From Bryobacterales bacterium (GTDB lineage: Bacteria > Acidobacteriota > Terriglobia > Bryobacterales > Bryobacteraceae), in the NCBI GenBank assembly GCA_016789745.1, contig JAEUQF010000460.1:1-41235 (forward strand): 41,235 nucleotides of DNA. Direction: 5' to 3'. Positions 15,943 to 24,539 of this stretch are shown piece by piece (the stretch's first letter is position 1; every line of letters starts with the position of its first letter). Below the pieces are notes generated by a model. The model did not search any database, had not been told where the DNA came from, and worked only from the letters and a program-made list of their open reading frames with translations. The position numbers and the translations under genes are program-made.

Positions 15943-16899
15943 TCACCTCAGAAAGGTCCGATCGGCATTGGATCCGTGAATCCGGACATGACAGGTCGTG
16001 CAGTTCTGGTAGCGCGGCGAGCGCATGTCATGGGTTGGCGATTGCAGATTGATGCCGTCGCTCTGACGGCCAAAATCGCCGGCGCCATTGTGACATTCCA
16101 GGCACGTTGTGAAGACTGAGGTACGCCGCAGCAGTTTGGCGTTGGTGGAACCGTGGGGATTGTGGCAGACTTCGCAGCCATCCACACGGACGGCGGCGTG
16201 TTCGAAGGCGAATGGGCCTCGCTTGTCGGAATGGCACTTCAGGCAGGGCTGTTCGTTGCCGAGGGCGTGGGTTACCATGCGAGGGCGAATGCCGCTCCGC
16301 CAGGTGGCAGCAGGACTGCCGTGGGGATTATGGCAGTCCGAGCAGTTCATGAAGCCTTCGTTCACGCGATGCTTGAAGGGCATGGAGAACTGCGTCCGAA
16401 CGTTGCCGTGACAACCGTAGCAGAGATTGGTCTGGTTTGCGGCCAGCAAGTACTTTGGCGTCTGCGGCTTGTGGATGGAGTGGCAGCTGTTGCAGGCCAC
16501 ATCGGCCTGCGAATGCTGCGAACGCCGCACGTCGCTGCGGTTGAGATCCTTTGCATGACAGCCGAGGCAGGTATCGAGCGCCTGACGAGGCGTGATGAGC
16601 GAGAAGGCCACCGGAATGGTGGTTTTGCCTCCCTGCGCTTCCAGATGTGCCTTCGCCGGACCGTGGCACCCCTCGCACCCGGTGGTGGCGAGTGGCTCCT
16701 TTCCGGATGCCACGCTCTTGTAGTGCGGGTTTCGGAAGAAGTCCTGCGTCACGTTAGGGTGGCACATGCGGCAAACGGAACTGCCGACGTAGCCTCCCGG
16801 TTGCGCAGACGCCACAGCGTCAGCGAGCGGTTTGGGCAATGGCTTGGGCGGGGTTTGTGCCAGTGCTGACAGCACTACCCCCAGCAACACAAGAGTCAT
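15943..16899 (-). CDS. DmsE/MtrA-type decaheme c-type cytochrome
   Basis: 318 aa with exactly ten CxxCH motifs, at Cys43, 75, 111, 136, 160, 186, 219, 242, 266 and 300. After an N-terminal export signal (short, without a clear basic start), two pentaheme halves follow, as in MtrA (about 333 aa). The C-terminus CHVRIHGS is the DmsE-family ending, and the paired CHNPHGS repeats supply distal His ligands. The protein would sit in the periplasm and insert into the barrel encoded next door to move electrons across the outer membrane. AGGTGGGAG-like sequence precedes the ATG at 16899. No outer-surface cytochrome (MtrC/OmcA type), inner-membrane quinol oxidase (CymA type) or reductase is seen in the window. 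Confidence 0.92.
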   Translation of the reverse strand: MTLVLLGVVLSALAQTPPKPLPKPLADAVASAQPGGYVGSSVCRMCHPNVTQDFFRNPHYKSVASGKEPLATTGCEGCHGPAKAHLEAQGGKTTIPVAFSLITPRQALDTCLGCHAKDLNRSDVRRSQHSQADVACNSCHSIHKPQTPKYLLAANQTNLCYGCHGNVRTQFSMPFKHRVNEGFMNCSDCHNPHGSPAATWRSGIRPRMVTHALGNEQPCLKCHSDKRGPFAFEHAAVRVDGCEVCHNPHGSTNAKLLRRTSVFTTCLECHNGAGDFGRQSDGINLQSPTHDMRSPRYQNCTTCHVRIHGSNADRTFLR

Positions 16900-17002
16900 G
16901 AAAAAGATCTCCCACCAGAATTCCTTATAAGCACTATATCGAGAAAACCAGGAGCTTGGTGAGAAGTTGCGCTGGTCGAAGCCGGCGGCTCGGCCCGACG
17001 CC

Positions 17003-17644
17003 TTAGAAAATGTACGAGATGGCGATCATCGGCACGAAGTTGTGGATCCAGCCGGAGACCTCCGCGCCGCGGTTGGGCTGAATCACCTTTTCCGGGACGG
17101 GGCTAAAATAGTCTTTCACCTCTACGCGCAGGTTGGAGCGCGCGCCGACTCGGACTTTGACGCCGGCACCAAAAGTAACCACCGGCCGGAGATCGGTGGT
17201 TTTCGTGAGCAGGGCGTACTCCGACAGAGCCTGCGTGGTCGCCTCGGTACCGATTCCGCGGTAGAGCTTGACGCCAGCACCCACGGAGATGAAGGGCCGC
17301 GTGCGAGCGCCGGCGGAGGCAAAGTGCAGGAGGGCGTCGTAGTGGATGGCGTGGGACTCGGCGCCGAAACTAGCCTTGCCGCCCGCACCGGACAACTCTG
17401 CGTTGTTTCGCTGGTAGGTATAGCGGATGTCGCCACCCCAGTACCGGCCCATATCCTGTCCGATCAGAACGCCCGCTGCGAAACCCGGCGCGAACTTGGC
17501 ATCGACTTTTCCATTGGAGCGAGTGACGTCGGATGATGTGTAGAAGGAGCCCCCGCCCACGCCGCCGATCTCCCACTTCTGGGCCACGAGCGCGTGGGGC
17601 AAAAGGGCAATTATAGAGACAATTAGAGCATATCGCGTTTTCAT
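17003..17644 (-). CDS. Outer-membrane beta-barrel protein (OmpA-like small porin fold)
   Basis: 213 aa. Signal peptide YALIVSIIALLPHALVAQ, then about eight amphipathic strands, ending in aromatic AISYIF as outer-membrane barrels do. The pattern (Gly-rich N-terminal strands, YWGGDIRYTYQ, FISVGAGVKLYRG, VTFGAGVKVRVG) fits the 'outer membrane protein beta-barrel' domain of about 200 residues. The ATG at 17644 is preferred to the one six bases earlier because AAGGA then lies at proper distance. No ligand or enzymatic role can be read. It lies between the cytochrome operon and the beta-propeller gene, with about 100 bases of non-coding DNA on each side, so is probably an independent transcript. 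Confidence 0.8.
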   Translation of the reverse strand: MKTRYALIVSIIALLPHALVAQKWEIGGVGGGSFYTSSDVTRSNGKVDAKFAPGFAAGVLIGQDMGRYWGGDIRYTYQRNNAELSGAGGKASFGAESHAIHYDALLHFASAGARTRPFISVGAGVKLYRGIGTEATTQALSEYALLTKTTDLRPVVTFGAGVKVRVGARSNLRVEVKDYFSPVPEKVIQPNRGAEVSGWIHNFVPMIAISYIF

Positions 17645-17684
17645 GATCATTCCTTGGTCGTGGCTTTAGGGATTGGGGAGGATA

Positions 17685-17712
17685 GGGCGCGCCCTTCGGC
17701 GAGAGCGCGCCC
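17685..17712 (-). terminator. Strong GC hairpin behind the beta-propeller gene
   Basis: GGGCGCGC (17685-17692) and GCGCGCCC (17705-17712) form an uninterrupted 8-bp stem around a 12-base loop, 25 bases downstream of the stop codon of the gene at 17738-20821. No T-run follows on either strand, so it is either a hairpin terminator without U-tract or an mRNA 3'-end stabiliser. Confidence 0.5.
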
Positions 17713-17737
17713 CCTCTTCCAGGGTTGCTTTTGCGGG

Positions 17738-20700
17738 CTATTCGATCACGCGAACAGAAACGGTGGTGGAACTGCCGCCCTGGCTGACCACCAGAGCTTG
17801 GTCAAGTCCGAGTGGAACGCGCGAGGTAGTGCGCGCCGTTATCTGGTAGACGCCAACCGCGTTCGGTAACAAGCCGGCGAACTCCACGGGGATCTCCACA
17901 CCGCCAAGGCGTACCGTGGGCGCAACGATTGCTGCCGCCATGGGATCGCCAGGCGCAGGCACCCCGGCTTCCACCGCAGGCGAGGTACGGCCCAGGCCGG
18001 TTAACAGGATCTGGATATTCTCACCCCGCTTGATCGGATTCGTGTCGGTGACGAGCAACCCGGTCGCCTGACGGTAGACAGCAGGCAGATCACTCCGCGC
18101 ACCGGCAATACCGTTGCGGAAGACGCCCGGGGCGTTGGGCAGAATCGTCAGGTTGAGGGTGTCGCTGACGCCGCCCGGTGTCCGCAGGATCATCGCAACG
18201 TTGCCATCCACTTGGAACGGCATCTGCCCGTTGATCTGGGTGGGGGAGACAAAGATAACCGGCACTGGAACGCCATTCACCGTCAGGCAGCTCTCGCCTA
18301 GCGCCGTCGGCAGTGGCATCTGCTGCGTGGCCTGATTGAGCGGGCTCAGGTCGGTGCCGTGGATGGAGACCAGACTTCCGGGCGCAAGCGAGGATCCGCC
18401 GTCGGCGGCGTTGGTAACCCGTTCCAACCGCGGCGCGGCGACAGAGGCGTCGTAGTTCCACGGCAGAATCGTAACGCCCGAAGTAGTCAGAGCGACAATC
18501 GCCTGGCGGCTATAGAGAGGCTGGATAGTGCGCGTGAAGACCTGCCGCCATGCCGATGACTGTACCGTGCTAGTGGTCTGGGCAGGCAGCACGGGAGCTT
18601 CGGCAAGCCGGGTGGCCCGCGCCAGCTCTCCGCTGTTCACAAACCGTTGGATCACGCCGGCGGCAGAGGCGTTCGGTGCCGTCGTGCGGAACCCGCCCTG
18701 GTCAAGAAACACAAAGCCGGAGCTGGTGCCCGTAGAAGTTTCGAGTTGCGCCACCGGGACAAGCGAACTATTCAGCATGCGGCTCCCAACTACATACTGG
18801 TCGAAGCTGGAGGCCGCATAGGCACCCGAAAGCGATTCGGCGTCCTTGCGACTGATTGTAAATGTGTCGGCGTTGGCATCGTAGAGGTAAACCGTACCGT
18901 TGGAGGATGCCGCCATGGCCGACCGGCCGTTCGGGGACGCAATCAGGATGGTATCGGGATCGATCTTATTCTCAAAGATACCCAGCGTCGGCAGCGCCGT
19001 CGCCGTCCGGGAGACGAAGTCGACCTTGCTTATCTTATGTTCGGGGCCGGCAACCCGGCTGGCAACGAGAATGGAACGGCCTGTAGCGGCGATGGAGCGC
19101 GGGTAGTGGCCGCCTGGCATCCGGATGGGAAGCGACTCTTCTAGCGTTTCGAGATCGTACACGCGAATCAACTGCGAGTTGTCATGGCCGATGAGCAGCC
19201 AGCGGCGGTCGAATGTGACCGCCAATTGCGTTGGCGTATTGTAAGTGCGAAGGGTTGCGACCTGCGTCTGCGTTGTACCGTCGAAAACAAGAACCTCATT
19301 GGTGTTCTGCCGCACCACATAGAATCGGTCTCGCTGCGGATCAGCAAGCAGATCAACCAGGGTGCCGGAAACATTGACGATCGTCCCACGCTGATCCGGC
19401 TCACGGTTGTTGATCAATACCCGAATCGCCTGCGGGATATTCGCCCCGCGCTGGCTGGTGATGGAGATGGTCGCCGTCACCGTCCCGCGCTGATTCTGGA
19501 AAGCCGACGGGTCAACGTTGATGCGAACAGTAGCTGGCGTCACCCCTGAGGACGGGGAAACCGAAACACCGGGAGTGTCAACGGTGAGGGCGAAATCGGT
19601 GTTCGCACCACTCGGATCATAGATGGTCACCTCCTGCGAACTCACGCGCCTGTCGCAGAAGTTCCCCCGGAACACCACGTCTTCCTTAGTCGCGAGGACG
19701 CGCGGAACACGATTCAGATCACCCACGGGTACAATGAGCAGCCCACTGGCGGAGATGCCGTACATTACCGAGGAGTCCGCGTTCAGAATGCTCTTGCCGG
19801 CGAAATTCTCCGGTAGTTGCAGACGTTCCCGCACTGCCAGGTTATCGGCATCAACGACCCGGAGAACCGGGGGTGCTTGGCTGGCCTGGTTCTGGTTCTG
19901 GGCACGCTCGGCATACTGAACATAGATACGTCCGCGGTTGTTATCGAAGACATGGGTGCCGATGTCGAAGGTGCCGAGCAGATTGCTCAGCTGGTTTACG
20001 ACGTTGTCGGCATTGCGCGTCTGCATCGCCCACCCAGTCATATAGAGACTGCCGTCGTAGTTGGCGCTGATCGCGCGCGGCCCAGGCGGCGGCGACCAGG
20101 TCCAGAGAACGGCCGACACACTCTGCAGCGTAACGTTGTAGGTGAACTCCAGCGTCGAGTTGGCCGTACCGCCCGTGCCTTCGCCCACTGCGGCCGTGCC
20201 GAAGATGAACAGCCCGTCGCCGCTGGTGGCCATCGAAGTAGCGACGATATTGGCGGGGAAGTTAGCCACCGGCTGCGGCAGGGACTTCGTTGTCAGCTGG
20301 CTGATTGCCCCGAGCGTCTGGGTTGTCCCGGTCGACGGTTCAAACAGCAGGAACTCCGTCGCAGTGGCTACCAGCGCGCGGCCATCGATGCCGAATGCTA
20401 CGCCGAATACGGGCGAGCCCATCACAAACGTCTGCCGTCCGTTCGTCTGAAAGTCGATCACCGTCAATCCGTTATTGTTAGCGCCTCCCTGAAACGCCCC
20501 GAAGTGACCGATCACCAAATAGCGGCCGTCCGGGCTCAAGGACAACGAGGAAGGTTGAGCCGACACGTTGATTGAGCTCTGTACCGCTCCGGTTGAAGCC
20601 GAGACGACTTCCACCCTGTTGGCCGTGTAGTTGGCGACGTAGACAACGCCCCGCCCTTCGTCCAGGGCGAGATCGGATGCATGCCCACCGATGGCGACAA

Positions 20701-20821
20701 CTTTGCCGACCGTGCCCCCCCAGGCGTTGCTGCCCGCAACCAGCAGAAGCGCTGCGATAGACCATGCCTGCAGCAGCCCTGCTGTCGTGAGAGTCCTCCA
20801 TCGAAAGTTGCACTTGGTCAT
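17738..20821 (-). CDS. Secreted double beta-propeller protein with Solibacter-type C-terminal domain
   Basis: 1027 aa. After a signal peptide (LLQAWSIAALLLVAGSNAWG), residues from about 40 to 360 form a YVTN-like beta-propeller (GKVVAIGGHASDLALDEGRG, YVANYTANRVEVVSASTG). A BACON/Ig-like stretch follows (EVTIYDPSGANTDFALTVDT), then a second propeller (LVDLLADPQRDRFYVVRQNT). The last roughly 215 residues start at VTNAADGGSSLAPGSLVSIHG and contain SPTQINGQMPF and the ALVVSQGGSSTTVSVRV end. I recognise this as the C-terminal domain defined from Solibacter secreted proteins (TIGR03437). The ATG at 20821 has GGTGGAG upstream; the frame runs on to 20911 without a better start. Function unknown, presumably extracellular adhesion or binding. 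It is about 200 bases behind the Tad operon. Confidence 0.88.
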   Translation of the reverse strand: MTKCNFRWRTLTTAGLLQAWSIAALLLVAGSNAWGGTVGKVVAIGGHASDLALDEGRGVVYVANYTANRVEVVSASTGAVQSSINVSAQPSSLSLSPDGRYLVIGHFGAFQGGANNNGLTVIDFQTNGRQTFVMGSPVFGVAFGIDGRALVATATEFLLFEPSTGTTQTLGAISQLTTKSLPQPVANFPANIVATSMATSGDGLFIFGTAAVGEGTGGTANSTLEFTYNVTLQSVSAVLWTWSPPPGPRAISANYDGSLYMTGWAMQTRNADNVVNQLSNLLGTFDIGTHVFDNNRGRIYVQYAERAQNQNQASQAPPVLRVVDADNLAVRERLQLPENFAGKSILNADSSVMYGISASGLLIVPVGDLNRVPRVLATKEDVVFRGNFCDRRVSSQEVTIYDPSGANTDFALTVDTPGVSVSPSSGVTPATVRINVDPSAFQNQRGTVTATISITSQRGANIPQAIRVLINNREPDQRGTIVNVSGTLVDLLADPQRDRFYVVRQNTNEVLVFDGTTQTQVATLRTYNTPTQLAVTFDRRWLLIGHDNSQLIRVYDLETLEESLPIRMPGGHYPRSIAATGRSILVASRVAGPEHKISKVDFVSRTATALPTLGIFENKIDPDTILIASPNGRSAMAASSNGTVYLYDANADTFTISRKDAESLSGAYAASSFDQYVVGSRMLNSSLVPVAQLETSTGTSSGFVFLDQGGFRTTAPNASAAGVIQRFVNSGELARATRLAEAPVLPAQTTSTVQSSAWRQVFTRTIQPLYSRQAIVALTTSGVTILPWNYDASVAAPRLERVTNAADGGSSLAPGSLVSIHGTDLSPLNQATQQMPLPTALGESCLTVNGVPVPVIFVSPTQINGQMPFQVDGNVAMILRTPGGVSDTLNLTILPNAPGVFRNGIAGARSDLPAVYRQATGLLVTDTNPIKRGENIQILLTGLGRTSPAVEAGVPAPGDPMAAAIVAPTVRLGGVEIPVEFAGLLPNAVGVYQITARTTSRVPLGLDQALVVSQGGSSTTVSVRVIE

Positions 20822-21022
20822 AAAATTCACTCCACCCGTTCGAGAATCAGCACTAACTCTTTGTGAGTTTCTTGGTATTTGATTACCTGGACGGGAACCG
20901 GCGCCGGTCATCCGAGAATCCGCCGGCCCCGGCCCCCGTCAATTACTACAAACTAGGAAGTGTCACCGCAGCCGGCGCAGTCCAGCCCGGAGCCCTCCCT
21001 TCCTTGGGTCTAGCTTCAGCCG

Positions 21023-21115
21023 TTAGTCAGCGCTCTTCTTGCGCCGCATCACGATCAGTCCCAAAAACAACGCCGCCAAGACGGCACATACGATCCGAAC
21101 CATCGAGCTATCCAT
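21023..21115 (-). CDS. 30-aa single-span membrane peptide at the end of the Tad operon
   Basis: Sequence features: MDSSMV, one hydrophobic helix (RIVCAVLAALFLGLIVM) and a basic tail RRKKSAD. The ATG at 21115 is backed by a near-perfect AAGGAGAG about ten bases upstream, which is the main reason to call it. A longer reading of the frame to 21331 would overlap tadC and has no coding character. It is not a Flp pilin: it lacks the processing Gly and the Glu-Tyr pair. The topology (membrane helix and positive tail) resembles the end of a sorting signal or a small accessory subunit. It follows tadC by 125 bases. Confidence 0.6.
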   Translation of the reverse strand: MDSSMVRIVCAVLAALFLGLIVMRRKKSAD

Positions 21116-21240
21116 TTGTGTCTCTCCTTTCCACGTCTCTTCCTGAACGAACCACTGCGGTGGGTGGACCATGAATCCAGGCCCCCCGCTGCGACGAACC
21201 CGCTTGCCCGAGTCGGGCAGGCATCGCCCGTCAAAACTTT

Positions 21241-22170
21241 CTAAAAGCTGTTCATCATCGGCAGCAACTCGCGCGAGATCTTCACAGCCACGGGTCCGAC
21301 CGTCACGACAAACAGGGACGGCAGAATACAAAAGAAAATCGGGAAAACCAGCTTCACACCGAGCTTTGCGGCCTTCTCCTCGGCCACCTGGCGTGCCTGC
21401 ACGCGCATGTAGTCAGCGTGGCCGCGCAGCGACTGCGCAACCCCGGTACCGAAGCGGTCAGCTTGGATGAGCACCGCCACAAGCTTTTTCAAATCGTCCA
21501 CAGAAGTGCGGTCCGACATGTTCCGCAGCGCCTCGGAGCGGCGTTTGCCCGCCTTCAACTCCAGGTTGACCAGCGCAAACTCCTCACTGATCTCCGGGTG
21601 CGCCTGATCGAGCTCCTTGGCCACCTGAAGAATGGCCTGATCGAGACCCAGGCCGCTTTCCACGGAGACCACCATCAGGTCAAGGGCGTTCGGGAGGCCG
21701 CGTCGGATCTCCTTTTGACGCTTTCGCGCTTTGTAGTTCACAAACTCGTTCGGCCCAAAAAATCCAAGGCCCGCAGCGGCCATGATCACCATCGCCTTAT
21801 TGGTAGGATCGGAATCACCGGGTAGCACCACCAGGGAGGCGATCAAGGGCAAGGCGACCGCGAAGACAACTTTCGCGCCATACAGCACGTAGATCGAACT
21901 CTGATCCCGCAGTCCGGCGCGGATCAGCCTCTTTTGGACGACATTGGCATCTTTCGGTGACGGAGGAACCAGGTTCCCCAGTTTCTCCATAACCTCGCGT
22001 AGGGCCAAGCTCGGATGGACCGGTGCCTGCTCCTCTCCCACGCCCGTCATGCCGACGCCCGTCACTCTGTCAATCGCTTCTTTGGGACGCACCCAAAGCC
22101 TCATACCAGCCGCACTGACAAGCACTGTAACGGTGACAAACAGCACGACACTCATAATCGCGATTAGCAT
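21241..22170 (-). CDS. tadC: Tad pilus inner-membrane platform protein TadC
   Basis: 309 aa. A GspF/T2SSF-type membrane protein: N-terminal membrane segment, two central helices (VVFAVALPLIASLVVL, MVIMAAAGLGFFGP), the cytoplasmic T2SSF domain (LPNALDLMVVSVESGLGLDQAI ... AQSLRGHADYMRVQA), and a C-terminal helix VKLVFPIFFCILPSLFVVT. LMVVSVESGLGLDQAI is typical of TadC rather than TadB. It forms the inner-membrane platform with TadB above the ATPase CpaF. The start ATG is three bases from the tadB stop, with GAGGTG inside the end of tadB as Shine-Dalgarno. Confidence 0.93.
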   Translation of the reverse strand: MLIAIMSVVLFVTVTVLVSAAGMRLWVRPKEAIDRVTGVGMTGVGEEQAPVHPSLALREVMEKLGNLVPPSPKDANVVQKRLIRAGLRDQSSIYVLYGAKVVFAVALPLIASLVVLPGDSDPTNKAMVIMAAAGLGFFGPNEFVNYKARKRQKEIRRGLPNALDLMVVSVESGLGLDQAILQVAKELDQAHPEISEEFALVNLELKAGKRRSEALRNMSDRTSVDDLKKLVAVLIQADRFGTGVAQSLRGHADYMRVQARQVAEEKAAKLGVKLVFPIFFCILPSLFVVTVGPVAVKISRELLPMMNSF

Positions 22171-22173
22171 GAT

Positions 22174-23151
22174 CTACACCTCGATCGAGACAATTTTCTG
22201 GATGACCGCATAACCGATGATCTGGAGTCCTACGGCGCCTCCGATCAGGAGATGCCCGACCTCATCGTTGAAGAAGAAGTTGGCATAGTACGGATTGACG
22301 TAGAACATAATCACGCCAACACCAATCGGAATACAGGTCAGCGCGGTGCCTGTCATCTTGCCGTGGGCGCTGATCGCCTTGATCCGCCCGCGCAGCTTAA
22401 ATCTTTCCCGAATCACGTAAGCCAGTTTGTCGAGGATCTCCGCGAGGTTGCCGCCTGTACGCTTCTGCAGCAAGACCGCGGAGACGAAGAAATGCACATC
22501 GAGTAGCGGCACACGCTTGGCGAGCTTCTGCAGGGCGGTGTCGAGCGGCAAGCCGAGATTGTGTTCTTCAAACGTGCGGCGGAACTCCCCAGCCAGGGGC
22601 TCCTGGAACTCGCGATGCAGCATCTCAAGAGATACCGAGAAGGCATGGCCGGCACGCATCGAACGAGCCACGAACTCAAGGCTCTCCGGGAACTGCTCTT
22701 CGAACTTGTGCAGCCGGGTCGCGCGTGTTTGGACCACATAAATAAATGGGAACGTCGCCGCCACCGCGCCTGCCACCACTCCGAACGAGCGCAGATCCGC
22801 AACCAGCCAGGCAACGAGATAGCCGATCAGGAAACAACCCATGCAAGCGTGCACCAGGCGGGCAACATGCCACTTCAGCCCGGCCTGCTCGAGCAACTCC
22901 TGCAGCTTGTGATGCACCTCGTACTTCTGCAGAATCCGGATCGCCATCCGGCCGGTGCTCCGATCTTCGGCTTCGATCAGGGACTTCGGCGCGGCCGGAG
23001 CGGCATCGGCCTTCTTTTTCTTGTCTTTCGACGTGCCGGCCAGCCGCTCCCGAATGCGGTCGACATCTGCTGTGCGAAGCGCGCCGCTCGCGAGATACCA
23101 GACCGCGACAGCGCCGAACCAGACCACCAGGAGGACAATGAAGAAACTCAT
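22174..23151 (-). CDS. tadB: Tad pilus inner-membrane platform protein TadB
   Basis: 325 aa. N-terminal membrane helix, a cytoplasmic Lys/Ala-rich linker (about 40-60), two helices near 100-140, the T2SSF domain (FPESLEFVARSMRAGHAFSVSL, LLQKRTGGNLAEILDKLAYVIRERF) and two C-terminal helices. SMRAGHAFSVSL and QKRTGGNLAE are characteristic of TadB. Together with TadC it forms the membrane base of the Tad pilus. Its ATG is two bases from the cpaF stop and GGAGG overlaps the end of cpaF, so the genes are translationally linked. Confidence 0.93.
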   Translation of the reverse strand: MSFFIVLLVVWFGAVAVWYLASGALRTADVDRIRERLAGTSKDKKKKADAAPAAPKSLIEAEDRSTGRMAIRILQKYEVHHKLQELLEQAGLKWHVARLVHACMGCFLIGYLVAWLVADLRSFGVVAGAVAATFPFIYVVQTRATRLHKFEEQFPESLEFVARSMRAGHAFSVSLEMLHREFQEPLAGEFRRTFEEHNLGLPLDTALQKLAKRVPLLDVHFFVSAVLLQKRTGGNLAEILDKLAYVIRERFKLRGRIKAISAHGKMTGTALTCIPIGVGVIMFYVNPYYANFFFNDEVGHLLIGGAVGLQIIGYAVIQKIVSIEV

Positions 23152-23153
23152 AC

Positions 23154-24515
23154 TCAGACCTCCGCGACTTCGTCAAACAAATCCGGGCGCAGCCTGATGC
23201 CGGCCGCCAGGAGCTTTTCGTAGAACTTAGGCCGTATTCCCGTTGCCGCAAACCTGCCAACAACACGGCCTTCCGGGGTCAGCCCGCGCTTCTCGAAGAC
23301 AAAGATGTCCTGCAGCGTGACTACTTCACCTTCCATTCCGGTTACCTCGGTGACATTGGTGACACGACGCGAACCGTCAGAGAAACGAGATGCCTGAACA
23401 AACAGATGAACTGCGCTCGAAATCTGCTGCCTGATGGAGATCAGCTGCATGTTGGCGTTTGCCATCGAGACCATGACTTCGAGGCGGGAGACCGCATCCC
23501 GTGGAGAGTTGGCGTGAACCGTCGTTAGCGAACCATCGTGGCCTGTATTCATCGCCTGCAACATGTCGAGGGCTTCGGTGCCGCGGACCTCGCCGACAAC
23601 AATGCGATCCGGGCGCATACGCAGACTATTGACCAGCAACTCACGCTGCCGGACCGCGCCATTTCCCTCCAGATTTGGCGGACGCGTTTCCAGACGGGCC
23701 ACGTGCGGCTGTTTCAACTGCAGTTCGGCGGCGTCCTCGATCGTGACGATCCGCTCCTTCGGGCTGATGAAGAAGCTCAACGCGTTTAGGAGAGTGGTCT
23801 TCCCAGCGCCGGTTCCGCCGGCGATGATGATGTTCAACCGCGCCTTCACCGCAGCTTCGAGGATCTCCATCATTCCTGGCGTCATGGCCCGCCTTTCCAC
23901 CAGGTCTGCCGGCATCAGCTTATCGGTAGAAAACCGGCGGATGGACATCAGGGGGCCATCAACGGCTAGCGGCGGGATAATTGCGTTGACGCGCGATCCG
24001 TCAGCGAGTCTCGCGTCGACCATGGGGGTGGACTCGTCAATTCGCCGTCCAACCTGAGAGACGATCTTATCGATGATGCGAATAAGATGGGCATCGTCCC
24101 GGAAACTGACACTCGTCAGTTCCAGCATGCCTTTGCGCTCAACGTAAACCTGCTTGTGGGTATTCACCAGAATGTCGCTGATCGTCGGATCCTGGAGCAG
24201 CGGTTCGAGCGGGCCCAGTCCGAACACCTCATCAAGGACTTCCTCACAGATCTGCTGCTTTTCGAGTGAACTGAGCAGTGTCGGCTCACTGTCGATGAGC
24301 GCAAACAGCGCCTGCCGCACCTCGCCCCGCACTCGCTGGTTGTCGATCGTCGCAAGAGCCTCGAGGTTGATCTTATCCAGCAGCTTACGGTGGAGCGTGA
24401 ACTTCAATTCCTGGTATTCGGGCTTCAGGGCTGTCTTCGGCCGTCCCGCATTCTTCAGCAGGCGCTGTTCCCAGGTCAGTTGAGTGGACCGCGTGTCTTG
24501 TGTCGTTGGAAGCAT
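23154..24515 (-). CDS. cpaF: Tad pilus assembly ATPase
   Basis: 453 aa, also called TadA. A VirB11/GspE-type secretion ATPase. Motifs: Walker A GGTGAGKT (233-240), Asp-box TIEDAAEL (258-265), Walker B IVVGEVRG (305-312) and His-box GSLTTVHA (328-335). The N-terminal third is the usual CpaF helical domain, with FGLGPLEPLLQDPTISDI. The hexamer powers both assembly and, in some species, retraction of Flp pili. All catalytic residues are present. It starts 24 bases behind cpaE. Confidence 0.96.
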   Translation of the reverse strand: MLPTTQDTRSTQLTWEQRLLKNAGRPKTALKPEYQELKFTLHRKLLDKINLEALATIDNQRVRGEVRQALFALIDSEPTLLSSLEKQQICEEVLDEVFGLGPLEPLLQDPTISDILVNTHKQVYVERKGMLELTSVSFRDDAHLIRIIDKIVSQVGRRIDESTPMVDARLADGSRVNAIIPPLAVDGPLMSIRRFSTDKLMPADLVERRAMTPGMMEILEAAVKARLNIIIAGGTGAGKTTLLNALSFFISPKERIVTIEDAAELQLKQPHVARLETRPPNLEGNGAVRQRELLVNSLRMRPDRIVVGEVRGTEALDMLQAMNTGHDGSLTTVHANSPRDAVSRLEVMVSMANANMQLISIRQQISSAVHLFVQASRFSDGSRRVTNVTEVTGMEGEVVTLQDIFVFEKRGLTPEGRVVGRFAATGIRPKFYEKLLAAGIRLRPDLFDEVAEV

Positions 24516-24539
24516 CTCTGCAAGTACCTGAATCGTGAC

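Noticed and set aside
20897..20908. 12-base palindrome ACCGGCGCCGGT upstream of the beta-propeller gene as an operator
   Set aside because: Such short GC palindromes arise by chance in this DNA and there is no second copy nearby.
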